NCBI RefSeq assembly: GCF_000165425.1
Contig: NW_001799399.1
Span: 323,337 to 387,336 of the forward strand
Direction of reading: 5' to 3'
Source of the DNA: Paramecium tetraurelia
Taxonomy: Eukaryota; Ciliophora; Oligohymenophorea; Peniculida; Parameciidae
Length of the DNA stretch: 64,000 bases
Position numbers and translations under genes: made by a program
Notes under the pieces: model-generated
What the model saw: the letters and a program-made list of their open reading frames with translations, nothing else
Told to the model about the DNA's origin: nothing
Databases searched by the model: none
Shown here: positions 1 through 14,452 of the stretch, piece by piece
Position numbering within the stretch: the first letter of the stretch is position 1
Layout: each line of letters begins with the position of its first letter

Positions 1-814
1 CAGGTAATTAATCAATTTGAATGAAGATATTAATCTTGGAAATAATACAGTACTCTCGTTAAGGATTTATTGAAAAGAATGCTGGAGAAAAACCCAGAAT
101 TGAGACCAAATGCTTAATAGGTTCTTGAAGATCCGTGGTTTGAAAGGTAGAATTCTTAGATTATAATTAGTCATTCATCTGAATAAATACCTTCTCAAGA
201 TTTCAAGGAGAGTATGATATAATTTAATGGTTACACTGAGGATCAGGACAATAGTTTAAAATAAAGCAGATTTTTATAGGCAATAGTGTTATTCATTGCC
301 ACTGAATTAGTGCATAAGGACGATAAAAAAGTATTGAATCGTATCTTCCGTAAAATTGATAAGGACAACAATGGTATTAATGATTATATGAGACAATTAG
401 GAACAATCTCAAAAGAGGAACTGAAATGCGCTTTATAATAAATATATTCAAAAAATCAATTAGACGATAAAGTTGATAAAATATTCGATTTCTTGGATGT
501 CAACTAAAGTGGTTCACTAGATTTTAGTGAATTTGTAGCTGCAACCTGTAAATTATCAGATGTAGAAGGTATATCTTAATATATAAAACAATGCAGAAAA
601 AATTAGAGTTGCATTTGATGTATTGGACAAGAATAAGGATGGGTGTATAACTCTAGATGAATTATTTAAATTTATTGGGAGAGAAGACTATGATAATGAT
701 TGTAAGGAGATCTTCAATCAATTTGATCAGAATGGAGATGATAAAATAAGTTTTGCCGAGTTTTCTCAAGCAGTTTAAAAATACGTGAATATATGTAAAT
801 AGATTTAATATTGA
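1..814 (+). CDS. Calcium-dependent protein kinase (CDPK), 3' part
   Basis: The window opens inside the gene, so the N-terminus and most of the kinase domain are missing. What remains is the end of the kinase domain (LVKDLLKRMLEKNPELRPNA, then DPWFE) followed by four EF-hands: DKDNNGTISKEEL, DVNQSGSLDFSEF, DKNKDGCITLDEL and DQNGDDKISFAEF. Kinase followed by four calcium loops is the CDPK architecture: calcium binding by the C-terminal lobe relieves autoinhibition. Introns at 147-170, 374-400 and 569-596 are required; removing the second one restores the canonical first EF loop. An earlier intron near 4-26 is likely. The gene ends at TGA 812-814, and the final codons include TAA and TAG read as Gln. 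Family call sure; 5' end unknown. Confidence 0.93.
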
Positions 815-937
815 TTATTTATAAGAGTTTGGCATTTAGTTACACAAATTATATATATAATATATATATATAGGTAGATAAACATAAAATCAAAAATATT
901 TACCAAGAAGTGTGATTAGTTTAGTTCTGATTTCTAA

Positions 938-3900
938 TTACTCACATTTTATCATCTCCACAAATGTTAAATAAAATTCTTTCAAATCATTTTTGTCTAG
1001 TCTACTTAAATAATCCAACATAAGTTCAATATTAAATTGTTTCTCACGTGAAGCATTTTCTTCATTCAAAAACACTTTTAAATTGTCATGAATGCTATTT
1101 AAAAGAGGAACCCGAATAGATAATGAAAATTTTTCTACGATTGAATTATCCATCTCTAAAAATCCAACTAAACTAATAATTATCATTTCTTTTGTTTCCA
1201 TCTCTGATGCACTTAATTTGTTTATGTAATAATTAGTAAAGAGTTAAACGACAACGTGTTATTGTTCAATATTTAAATATTGTGCATCATTTATGAAAAA
1301 TGTAATCCAATCTTGCGTTCTTTTATTAGATACTACAAATTAGTTATAATATTATACCAGTTAATTAGGATGAAATAAGAGGTTCAAACAACTATTGAAT
1401 CGAATTTTAATCTAAAAAGGGGATCATTATGGTTATGATATTTTTTAGTTTTGTAATCAGAATTAATTGTAATTTTTCAGAATTGTCATTCATAAATCTT
1501 TAACATTTCTAATTAATAAATTAATGTTTACATTCAAAAAACCATTCAAAACACCCACAAATTTATTTGCTTCATTCAAATCATTTTGATTTAATTATCT
1601 CTTACTAATTATTCCTTCAAAACTATTTATTAAGAACTCAATGAAGTAGTGATGCTTTACAATAATCCCTAATTAAGAAATTTGTTAATTTATAAAGTGC
1701 AACCATTCAGCGACTACTTCTTCTTCAAGATTATCAATTGAAAAGCATTATTTATAATAGTATTTGAACACATTATTGTCATCATTTAATAGTTGAATTA
1801 CATGATCCTGACATAAAAAATTGAAAAGCAACTATAATGCATGCAATCCTTTCTTATGATTTATTGGTATGGTTAATTTAATCACATCACAAAAGATTTG
1901 GAATGTTCTATTTTCTAGATAGTATTAGATATCCTCCATGTCCAAAGTTTATTCATGATTAATTAATGTTACTAAGAAATCAATAGATCCAATGAGTAAT
2001 TGCTTCTCTTAATTTGACTATATAATTCTTTGACAAGCCATTACTATTTCATGCTTCACATAAACACATTATGCTTAGTTAAATAATTGTAAATAATAGT
2101 AGAATTTAGGATATTATTATTTGCTAATGATCACATCTATTATTTTTGAAATGCACAACTTTACTAATTCAAACTGTTGCTTAAACAATTACAACGAAGT
2201 AGATTTGTCAAAAATCATCTACTTAATTGATCCTTAGAACTTAGGAGTTTCCATTGGTAATTAAGTGAATCTAGGGGTCTATTAAATGAGAGATAGTTGA
2301 TGCTATTCTACTTTAAGATAATATTCCATCGAATGTTATATCAACTCTTCTAGTAATGCAAACAAGTCTGTAAATTAAGAATCCTTAGCAATAGAACAAA
2401 TTTAACTAGAAATATGAATAGATGCATATTTTAGGTCATCTTGATTGTCTAAACAATTTTTAAATAGCTTTAAGGTAATTTACCATAACTCATAGTCCTT
2501 TATATCTAGTTTTACTAGTTTCTCCTGAACTCGCCAAGTCATACAGATGATCTTATTTGTAATTTCATAATTAACTAATCTAATAATTATATATTTACAT
2601 TCATCCTGCTTATTCAAAGACACTAATAGTTTGACTAATTTGCTAATTGATTAATTGTCCAAATTATCGATATGATTGAATATTATATCAGACATGCATT
2701 CAATTGATAATTGAGTTCTGAAAATTAACGATTTATGTTCTTATTAGCTTATTTCCTATTGAATCAGGTCTTTACTTAAAAAATCATGTAACACAGTATC
2801 AATCAATGAAACAAAGACTGCAAAAGCTTACTGAGGCAAATACTTAGCATGCTCCTTAATTAGAATAGTTAATAATGATAAAATATTTTCAGTGACATCC
2901 TCATAAGGTAGAAGTATTAATTCAGCAAGAGGATTTAATAAATATTAGATCCAATTTTCACCCCATTTGAATTTATTATTCTTACTATACTCAATCCCTG
3001 AAAATATTGTGTCCTTATATGTATTTATAGCATTTAGTCTCATTTCCATTACTTTAGAACTACAAAGACATAAGTATAAAGCATCTACGATAGTCCATAA
3101 CAAATCTATCCTTTGCCAGTTATTTTTGATTATGAGTAATAGTTTGTCTATTGCAAATGATTTATAAATGGAATCAAAATTCTTCTTTTAACTAATTTGA
3201 AGTCGCTCCGAAACCTAAAGCGCTAACTAATTTAAACCATCAACCATTTAAAAAACAGTTGAATCATGATATTAAGAACTGAGAATAAAGATCTCAGTAG
3301 TCATCTTTATCTCTGTTGACTTTGTGACCACCTATTCGATTCTTTGTAAAGTTTAGAATATGAGATTCCATGTTTTTGCAGTTAATAAATTGGCATTATT
3401 ATAAAGGATTTCTTCAAATACTTTACAAGCAATTAACCATTTATCTGATTCAATATACTTTAAAGATAATGGTGCAGATTAAGCAGCCAAAAACCTGATT
3501 AACAATTGAAAACTACTAATTTAATCTTACTATAGACTACATTAGATCCAAGATTATAGATATTCTAACAAGCTTGTATATTATTAATTATTAGCTATTT
3601 TTAGAATCTGCTTCATAATTCGTAGAAGAGGTCTCCATAGTTTATCGAATAAAGTTCTGAATTTTATATCATCGCTTTCAGTTTCTTGTATCTCTGTAAT
3701 TTAATCATCAACTTCCCCATTAAATAATTAAGATTGGAGAAGACGACTTTGATTTTTGATTTCCTGCAATAACCCACTCCCTTCCTTCTAATATTCATCC
3801 TACTATAGAAATTTAAGGATATTATCAGTAATTAGCTAAATTAAAGTTTCTAACTTTTAATGTATTTTATATTACTTATCTATTATATGAAAATATTAGG

Positions 3901-5185
3901 TAGCATTTGTAAATTGCAATCAATGTAGGAGGCTGTCAATTTGTTTATTAAAATATTCTGTTTTGGGGATTATTGAGTCTAGAATTCTTTTATTCCGAAT
4001 AGACAATATTGGTAGATTGACTTCAATATTAAATCATTATAGTCTAAATATGATGAAGGTTAATGAATACCATTGTAGACATTACCAGAAGGCTGCCTTA
4101 TCAGTAGATTTTTGAATATTGAGAGATTTGAATAGAGACACAAAATGCCGTCATGAATAGCAATCTTACTCTAATCAAGTGGTTGTAATTTGCTATATAC
4201 ATTCATCAACTGGGTGATCAATTCAAATTTGTCTTCTATGGTCAAGATGTAATTGAATATTAATCTAATTATGTTGATTTCTAAGATATATATTCAAGTA
4301 GATTTACTATTCATAATGTTTGACTCCTATGCTAGATCTATGCTTTTTAGGTATGCATATAGAGTTTCATAGTAGAAAGAATGAAATTACTCGATGGACT
4401 GTAAATATTTTCCACATTTAAGAAGTATGATAAATATATCTTTGCCTATTTTGATTGAAATGAGATATGATAAATACATAATATTAGGTTATTTGACACA
4501 TTAATTAACGATTGCTCCTTATCTTGAAATATGTTAAAAAATAATTCCAATAATTCAAAATAGGATTGCAATATTACATTCTTTTACTGGTTCTATAATA
4601 GCTCCTCCAAAACATTACTAAGTGTAAGAATGCCTTAAATCGATGATTATGCTATTATTGGGTTGTCTGAGGATGAAAAGTATATTAACAAATTCACGAC
4701 CTTCAGAATGTGATTTAAATTAGAAAAATCAATGACATCAGGACCAATGATGTGTATTAAGGTGGAAACCAGTCTGATATCTATTGTTTCATCTTACTGC
4801 GATTTTGAATTATTAAAATATTCAATTATGATATCAAGATCGTTCTAATGATAAATTAATAGTACTATTGTTAACATGAGCAAATGCTGCAATTTTTGGA
4901 TTAGTCCTATTCCTTATGAAATTAATTTTGTATTTTTTGAGCTTACAATCGAAGGCAATAATTGTTATAATAAGGTGTGCGTATCCAATTCCAATATATT
5001 TGCCTCTAACACCTTTATATATATCGATTAGGATTGTTTACCTTACACAATTAAGGATATTTCCGACTCTGATCCTTAATTAATAATAATTCATTTTCTA
5101 CTACTTCCTTTGTATTCATATTTAGAATATATTTATAATATTTTAATCTGAAGGTATTGAAGTCATAATTAATATTTATAATCAT
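938..5185 (-). CDS. Large alpha-helical (HEAT/ARM-like) repeat protein
   Basis: A single gene of about 1,350 residues, read 5185 to 938. I followed the frame near both ends and in the middle, including tiny introns such as GTAAATCTACTTG...TTAG near 4,280 and GTAATATAAAATA...TTAG near 3,880. The product is almost entirely leucine/isoleucine-rich amphipathic helices with no catalytic motif, transmembrane segment or signal peptide, for example ELFFNIFQDKEQSLINVSNN and METKEMIIISLVGFLEMDN near the C-terminus. This texture is typical of HEAT or armadillo solenoids such as importins and other scaffolds, but I cannot name a family. The start ATG at 5183-5185 is the first after a TGA in the same frame. 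The upstream Myb gene lies in that same frame 93 bases away. Stop TGA is at 938-940. Confidence 0.6.
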
Positions 5186-5278
5186 GTTTTCCTTTCACTG
5201 GTCTAAAAATTCTCTTTTTAGCACAGTTGATTGAAAATACTATAGAATAGGATTTAAATAATAAAAATTATCATTCTA

Positions 5279-5778
5279 TCAGATTAAGTCATCTAAATTA
5301 AACTCATTGTCTTCTTAAGCAAATTCATCATCATACATAACTAATCGAACCTTATTTTTTATTTATTTTTCATCATCAATGGTTTCATTGGTTTCCTCCT
5401 GCTATTAAGTTTGCACTTTCAGATCTGAGTTGATTTTAATCAATTTAACGGATTTCCTTTGCACTTAAGGCGATAAAGGGTTAAACTTTTGATGATGAGA
5501 TCTATTAATGTATTGAACAATCACCTGCATTAACTAGGAGAACGAGTTCCAATGATTTCTGACATTGGTTTGAAAATTTTGTTGTTTTTCTTTAGATGAG
5601 CATGATCTTCCAAAAACTACAAGTATTTTTCATGCTCTTCCTTTGTCCAATGACCATTATTCTTTCTTGGAGAAAGAGAATCACTTTTTTTTATTTTTTT
5701 AGACTTAGGAGATCTGCTACAAGTAAGTAATGCAACTTCGTCCTCTAAATTACAGTATTCCTCTTCCATTTAAGACAT
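5279..5778 (-). CDS. Myb-like SHAQKYF-class DNA-binding protein
   Basis: Short protein of about 155 residues. A single Myb/SANT repeat occupies roughly residues 40-90. It starts NNGHWTKEEHEKYLQFLEDH, with TGG coding for the conserved tryptophan, and ends RSPSQCRSHHQKF, which matches the R-T-P-x-Q-x-R-S-H-A-Q-K-Y-F signature of one-repeat plant/protist MYBs. A 23-nt intron (GTGATTGTTC...AATAG) sits exactly between RSPSQCR and SHHQKF, and splicing is needed to see the motif. The N-terminus is acidic then Lys/Ser-rich, perhaps a nuclear localisation signal; the C-terminus is Gln/Glu/Asp-rich and may be an activation tail. Such proteins usually bind DNA as transcriptional regulators. Stop TGA is at 5279-5281; see findings for the open frame beyond it. 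Confidence 0.85.
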
Positions 5779-5838
5779 TTTTTTAATAATTATTAAAAAA
5801 ATAAAATTTTGATATTTATACATACTATGCTTATTAGA

Positions 5839-6740
5839 TCATTTCCTCAATGAATTCTCAACTCTATTGCATGTTTAATCAATAAGATTTATAATGCTCT
5901 CTTCTGTGGCTTCCCTTTCATTTTTTTCCGCATTCAACTCTCCGTTCAAATATGAATTCATCTCATCTAGCATTCTGAACATCTAAGACTATGCTGATAC
6001 TCTCTATTTTTTCTCTGTTGTTAAAATTTCTTGCAATTTCAATATAGAATCTCCCAATCGTTTGATAACCTATTGATTTCCCTCTTCCCTAAAATACAGT
6101 TAAACAATTACCTCTATCTTCTTTCTTCATCAACTTCCTCCTATAATTATAAAATTCTATCTCCAATTTCTTGAGCATTCTTTTCTTCTGTTTCTTCTCT
6201 ATATTTTTTTTATCTTGCTAAATCCAATTTCAGACTATAGACCCTATCATCTGTAGTCTTAGTTATTTTTTATTCATAATCTTTTCTATTGACTTTTTCT
6301 GCTTATAGTTCTTTTCCTAAATTGACTTCCAAGAGTTTCAAATCTTTATTTCTTAATTTTTCATCTCCACTCTATAGAATAATTAAATTTTCATATTACT
6401 TCTCTAATAATCTTTTCATTTTAAGCTCCTTCCTCCACTTTTTATAATTATTCTCTTAACAACTTAAATTTTGATTCATCCCCTTATTGCTGCTTTATGG
6501 CTTTATCTTCTAAAACTTTAACCTTTTATTCAAAGGTTTCTTTTTTAAACTATTCAGTATGAATAGACTATATACTGCCTGATCTTCGTCGATTGAATGC
6601 TAGAGATTTGAGAGTTTTTCTGATAATTAAGATATCTTTGCCCTACTAGGTGAAAGAGCTCGATCTCTGTCACCTGCATATGATATTGCAGACTAATTTT
6701 TTGGTCCTGGTGAAGAATACATTAATTTAGAAGCAGACAT
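5839..6740 (-). CDS. Striated-fibre assemblin (SF-assemblin) family protein
   Basis: A protein of about 275 residues: a short Pro/Ser-rich non-helical head (MSASKLMYSSPGPKNQ...) followed by an almost continuous coiled coil rich in Glu/Lys/Gln. The C-terminal stretch EREATEESIINLIDQTCNRV is the conserved end of SF-assemblins, proteins that polymerise into striated fibres attached to basal bodies. In Paramecium this family builds kinetodesmal fibres. At least three tiny introns are needed to keep the heptads in frame, e.g. GTATATAGTC...AATAG after DEDQA, GTAATATG...TATAG, and GTAATTG...TTTAG. Start ATG 6738-6740; stop TGA 5839-5841. The protein lacks any catalytic motif, consistent with a structural role. 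Family call fairly sure. Confidence 0.85.
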
Positions 6741-7017
6741 AATTGTTTTTTAATAATTTTATTTGTTAATGTTTAGACACTCTTTAAAATAAATAAATTT
6801 ATTGAATAAACTCATAAACATGATAATTATACTTACATTTTTAATCATCTGTTAGATATTATTACATTTTTTTAAAGTTTTTTGTAATCATTAATATGAA
6901 TATGAATTATATAAGAAATTATTAGTTAAGCAACTTAATTTATTAAAATAATAAAGAAGAAATGTATAAATAATATTATTGCAATTATCAATAAATATAA
7001 TATTTCTAAGTTATATA

Positions 7018-7451
7018 TCAATATTTAGAGATTAAAAAATTTTAATTTTTTAATAGTTGTTTAACGTTTACTGCATCTCCTTCGCTTGTTGTTCGATTTC
7101 CACTTTTGATTCTCATTTATTATATATTTTCCAATCTTACTAAGGGAGATTACTTTTAGAAATTCTAATTCGTTAGATTTCCATATTGAGTTACACCTAA
7201 TTTATTCTCCTATTATTTTTCTAATTGAGTCTTCAAATCTAATATGAAATATCTAGATATCGAATACTTTCAATCTTTTTTTGTACTATTCTTTGATTAG
7301 CCATTGGCATGATCATATTCATATTTCCCAACTCTGCTTTCAATTTAGAAAGTGTTTTTTGTTTGGCCTTAAGCAATTTTTAATTATTGGCAATTTCATT
7401 ACAGAACTCGGTGTTAGGTGCAATATTCTTAGATCTAATAGTTTTACTCAT
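7018..7451 (-). CDS. Small hypothetical protein, basic and helical
   Basis: About 134 residues, not recognised. The N-terminal half is a basic helix (LLKAKQKTLSKLKAELGNMN and KIENLKTQLEKQQENK around the splice point) that could form a short coiled coil. The C-terminal half is Asn/Gln-rich and loosely structured. One intron (GTATTCGATATC...ATATTAG) lies inside the helix and must be removed to avoid a TGA. No signal peptide or membrane segment. It sits head-to-tail 51 bases downstream of the PP2A gene. Start ATG 7449-7451, stop TGA 7018-7020. The consistent frame over TAA/TAG codons and the clean splice support a real gene, but the function is unknown. Confidence 0.6.
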
Positions 7452-7502
7452 AAATAGTTAATTAATTAATGTTAAATTGAAACAACCAAAATCGATAATT
7501 TT

Positions 7503-8535
7503 TCATAAAAAATAATCTGGTGTTTTTTTGGTCAAATGGGGTTCTCCTCTTCTTGGAGCAGGATCAAATTGCAAATAATTTTGATTCATATGTTCATCCA
7601 CTTCTAGAATGGCAGCCTAATTCCCGCATCTATAACAATAATTAGGAGCAGAGAATAAAGTAACACAATTTTTATCATGGGTTTCTTAAAATCCTTCCAT
7701 AACTAATTAATGTGCTCTGGCAATCATAGTTAATCCATTAGTATGATTGTATTTTTCAGAAATATCTGCTCCAAAAGTAAACCCAGCTCCCCTAGGCGAA
7801 GTATTGAATCCATTTCGATCTTAGATAGTAAGATTGATATTTACCATCAGGATCACTCCACAATAAATCACATAAAGGACCTTCATGAGGCACTTCTTGT
7901 ATTCTATCCAATCTTCTTATTTCGTCGAGAGTAGTAACATCGGGAGATAATCCTCCATGTAAACCAAAGATCTTTTGTAATAATTAAAATTTACTGAGTT
8001 TTCAACTACTGCAGTGATTGGGAGATAATCAAATAAATCAGTGAAATACTTCCATGGATTAGCATTGCCGTACTTTCTTACGCATTCTTCGTAGAACCCA
8101 TAGACTTATGTGATTTATCTGGATTCGTGATTCCCTCTTAAAATAGTTATTCTATCCTAATTGGAATTTAAGTTATTCTTACTTTATATCTGACCTTCAA
8201 AGCCAACAGAAGTGATACAGTTTCCACACTATAATAGCCACGATCAACGTAATCCCCCAAGAAAAGATAATTTGTATCGGGTACATTACCTTGATAAATA
8301 ATTCTTAAATTTTACCTCCAATTTTAAATAATTCCATTAAGTCATGATATTATCCATGAACATCACCGCAAATAGTAACTGGAGCTCTAACTGGTTGAAC
8401 ATTACTCTCATCTTACAAGATTTCCTTAGCCTTTTCACAAAGCCATTTGACATCCATCTCTGTCAATGGTTTGCATTTATTGAGTTGTTCAATAAATCCA
8501 TCTAAACAGTTATTGGGATTATCGTATTATGACAT
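7503..8535 (-). CDS. Protein phosphatase 2A catalytic subunit
   Basis: Metallo-dependent Ser/Thr phosphatase of about 312 residues, the family's usual length. Visible signatures: [32 protein letters not shown], the HGG loop, [11 protein letters not shown] and the C-terminal tail TPDYFL, which in PP2Ac is the site of leucine carboxyl-methylation controlling holoenzyme assembly. RGNHESRQITQVYGF and the TPDYFL tail place it in PP2A proper rather than PP1 or PP2B. Introns of 23-26 nt interrupt the ORF, e.g. GTAAGAATAAC...CAATTAG between VRYK and DRIT, and GTAAATTTTA...AAAAG before IFGLHGG. It acts in the cytosol and nucleus with scaffold and B subunits. Start ATG 8533-8535, stop TGA 7503-7505. 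The assignment is secure. Confidence 0.96.
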
Positions 8536-8621
8536 ATTTATTTTCAAATTTTTAATATTAATATTGTGAATCTTAATATATATACATAATATATAAAAGT
8601 GATATCAAAATTAATTAGGGA

Positions 8622-10914
<2,293 letters not shown>

Positions 10915-11125
10915 TATCTAGGTTGTTAAAATAATTAATTTTTTATTTATTCACTTAAACTAATGATCAATTACTTGATTATTATTATATAATGGTAATC
11001 ATACCATTTCTATCTTTTAACAAATCGAAAACAACTTTCAAGGGTCCAAACATACCTAAAAGAAAATCATTTTTGTTTAATTAAAAATATAAATCAAAAA
11101 CTCTTTCGCTTTTCTTACATTTAAG

Positions 11126-12376
11126 TCAGACATTAAAATCAAGTCCTTGATAAGCTGACTTGACAAATGGTCTCTACTTTGACAATATCTCCGTTTTTTA
11201 ATTTATTTTTTAATTATCCTCTTCTTTTTATTACTATTGTTATTCTGTCTTTATTCTTCGAGATTAATCATAACCTTTAGCAAATATCTACTTAAAAAAA
11301 TTAAGATTCTCTTCTTATCTCTTTTACATTCCTATCATCTAATCCAATTTATTCATAAGTAAGTTACGTTCCTATTAAATTTAATGATATCTTTATACAT
11401 CTGCATTGCAATCTGATTCCTTCTAAAACTTTGTTAAATTATCAAATAGAAATCTATTTTATTGCTCCAATTCCTCAGACTTTTTCTTTAGTATCTACAC
11501 TTGAAATACTAGTTAATCAATTTTGCTCTCTAACTTTTTCTAATTTAGATAACTCTAAGTTTTTATGATAAAATCCCCCTAAGCGTTGTTTTGCTGATGA
11601 TTTACTTTATGTTAATTCTGAAAATCCTTAGAATATTTTGAATTCTCCAATCGAGATCTAGATGAAGAGGAATCAACTGATTTGCTTCTTTAAGAAATTT
11701 CTTATCTGAATTGTTTTTGACTATCTTCTTGATCGTATTAATCACAGAGATGTTACTACTTTTTTAGAGTTTTCTACAATTCTTCTTCAACTTGATTTTT
11801 GTTCTATTTTATATCCTTACTTAAATTGCTTAATTTGTTTTTAAATTCCTACAATGTAATTTATTGTGAATAGATGTTCATGGGAGATGGGAAGTGCTTC
11901 ATTGAGTATGAGCCTTTGGAATTCATTAGTTTCTACTAAGGGTTATTTTATACAAGTTGATCTGCTGATTAACATTCAGTCAATCCTCCTCTTTAAGAAA
12001 AATAAACTTGATCATTTAGATTGCCATAAGAATTGAACTTCTTCTTGACATTATTTTTCAAGAGTCGATTTTCCTATTTTTGTTGTTATTATGCTAACAA
12101 TTATTGAAAATCCGCGCTTTGATTTCTTTAATCTCTAGATATTCGTTTGTATTCCGTGTGAGTCATATTTGAATTTAACAAGTTTGTGATTACATCAACT
12201 TAAGAATTAGTATTTCTTTAGGGAGGAGATGCTGATTATTCTTAATCTTTATCTTTTGTAGGAGATGCAGAAGTATGAGCTTTAAATTGCTTTTCATTCC
12301 CTTCTGTACGTATTCTTGTCTTTAAAGTGTTCTTATTGAGTGATTTAGAAGATCCTGATACTAATATTTTTAGCAT
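11126..12376 (-). CDS. Coiled-coil protein, function unknown
   Basis: A 416-residue protein with no intron: every codon from ATG 12374-12376 to TGA 11126-11128 is sense in the ciliate code, with dozens of TAA/TAG glutamines. The N-terminal 200 residues are Ser/Thr/Asn/Gln-rich and disordered-looking. A central segment (LQEFKNKLSNLSKDIKQNKN) and a C-terminal segment (KLESKIDQLVFQVQILKKKS, then EELEQQNRFLFDNLTKFQKE) are strong heptad-type coiled coils. No catalytic motif, signal or membrane segment. This composition is common among ciliate cytoskeletal and basal-body associated proteins, but that is inference only. It lies 212 bases upstream of the DYRK start, on the same strand. Confidence 0.7.
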
Positions 12377-12959
12377 TTACAAACATGATAATTATTATGC
12401 TATTTGAATATTAGATTGTCTTAATTAATATTAGTTACAACTTTTTTTATGGGTTTCATTGCTTTTTGCATTTGATATAGTTTTTCTATGAATTTGATTT
12501 TTTGTACTTAACATTTAATAATTCACAACAGTTGATAATAAGATAATTATTGAAATTTTGAATATATGCAATAATTTTTGTAATTTATGAATTCAATTAT
12601 TTAATTTAATGAGTAATTATAATCACATAATATGATTCTTCATTCACTTTTATTGAATTTGAAATTAAAATTAAAGGTTAATGAAGAGTCTAAAATAGGT
12701 TAACCCCTGAATTCACTACAAATTTGAATTTATTTTATGTTAATTTAATTTTATATAGAGATTTCAAATAATTATATTGAAAAGATTCAAATACATTTTA
12801 TCATATTTTAATCATAAAAGAATATGAATTTAAAATACTGAAGCATAAATAGGTTTACAAAATAACTAGTCTCTTGTTCTCAATCCTTTAAGGCAAAGTA
12901 CATTGAAATATAAAAAAATTAATGCATATGAGTTGAGAAAAGTGAATTTAAATTATTTA
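12377..12959. other. AT-rich intergenic region
   Basis: About 580 bases between two divergent genes (coiled coil on minus, basic protein on plus). I see no long open frame in the ciliate code, no tRNA-like fold and no long repeat. It should contain both promoters, but no specific element stands out. Confidence 0.6.
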
Positions 12960-14421
12960 ATGATTAAATTTGGTTTATTTCATTTGAGAAATCCCTTTAT
13001 TCATCGAATAAATTTCTCAAGCTCAACAGCAAAAGCAAAATAACGAGTGCTAACAAAATAATAAGAGCAGTTTGTTAATGAGCTTAAAAATACTTATAAG
13101 TCTTTGGCAGATAATTTATAAAGTATGCTATTACAATAATAATTTAGGCGAGGAATCCGTGCTTAATTTATTTAAGAAGGATTCAGAAGAAGAAAAGTAA
13201 GAGTAAAAAGGGTCTGCTAGTGAGAAAGCCATAATTGCTTAATATATGAACATTCTTAACTATAGGTATGTTGGATTGAAAATATGATTAGTTTTGGTTA
13301 ATATTATTAAAGTTTGAGTCCAGAAGAGTAATTGAAAAGAAGTAAAGATCTTATAAAGTCTGATGTATTAAAAAAAGACTGGGATACATTTCTGAAGGAA
13401 AATAGAGACTATTAAGATTATTCACTTTTTGATAAAAATCTTCTAGCAATTAAATATAGTCATAAAGACTATGATCCTAGAGATGCTAAATATAAAAACT
13501 AATTAAACTTTTATGGTGACTTAGATGAAAATGTATATGAAAGACAACAAAAGGAAAACATATATAGTTTCATTTATTAAAATCCTGAAAATAAGAAAGT
13601 TGCTAGGAAGATGCCAGAAAGAAGAAAAATAAGACTTGCATTTAGATTTCGAAAGGCAAGAAGAGCAATGAGAGCAAGAGAGTTAATTTCTAGGAAAATA
13701 AAGGATAATTAAAGATGGTTATTAAATAAGGAGAAAATTTCTAAAAGAAGACGTAGAAAAATTGTTACTGCTCCTAAATTATCATTCAGAGCTAAATTTT
13801 AATTGTTTGGATTATTTAATGAGGGTTGGACAGTTAGAGATTTGTCAATTAAATATGGAATAATGCCATATAGAGTAAAGGCTATCATATATTAAAAACG
13901 ATACTTTTTTGATGAAGTATTCCCTCATCTCCCTTTTGAGTATGTAAGAGACTTGATTGCAATTGAATTATATTTTGAGAAATAATTTGGAGCCGTTGAT
14001 TATGGTGTTGATTTACAGCAAATGAGAAAAGCAGAGTCAGGATACTTGTAGACAAAGTAAATAATTAAATATATCATTATGTTAGTTTCAAGACTCCTGA
14101 TAGGAATGTGGATATTGCCAAATTGTCAGAGACAGAATAAGAAAGAATAAAGAAATTGTTTGAGGAAAAGAAATCAAAGAAATATGATATTGTAACAGAG
14201 AAATTCTAAGGTTAAGGAAATAAAGGGTATGAAGATCAAACTATTTAAGGTATTATTTGAAATCGTGGATCATGCATAAAACACGTTCCAGACATAGTGT
14301 CAATAGAATATTTGAAAGAATTATTAAGGATAGTGACAAACCTTTCAAGTTACCAGTGACTGCATAGGCTAGATTAAAATTAGGTCCTCGTATTGCAAGC
14401 GCTCAATTTGGTCATAAATGA
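12960..14421 (+). CDS. Basic mitochondrial-type protein, possibly mitoribosomal
   Basis: About 450 residues. The N-terminus (MIKFGLFHLRNPFIHRINFS) is an Arg/hydrophobic amphipathic sequence typical of mitochondrial presequences. The middle is strongly basic (RLAFRFRKARRAMRAREL), followed by a helix-turn-helix-like stretch (FNEGWTVRDLSIKYGIMP) resembling segments of some mitochondrial ribosomal and ribosome-associated proteins. The C-terminus is basic too (YYLKSWIMHKTRSRHSVNRI ... LGPRIASAQFGHK). Four or more introns are needed: GTATGCTATTAC...TTTAG, GTATGTTGG...GATTAG, GTAAATAATTAA...GTTAG, and GTATGAAGATC...TTTAAG, the last one restoring the frame into the final exon. A mitoribosomal or RNA-binding role is inference; the exact family is not identified. 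Start ATG 12960-12962, stop TGA 14419-14421. Confidence 0.65.
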
Positions 14422-14452
14422 GATTAGTATTTTAAGAAATATAAATTTAATT

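Noticed and set aside
3900-3990. Apparent in-frame TGA read as Trp (DSLLH-TGA-LQFTN) in the helical-repeat gene
   Set aside because: Another frame with a 26-nt intron (GTAATATAAAATA...GTTAG) reads through without any TGA. All conserved tryptophans in the kinases and phosphatase are TGG, so TGA is a normal stop.
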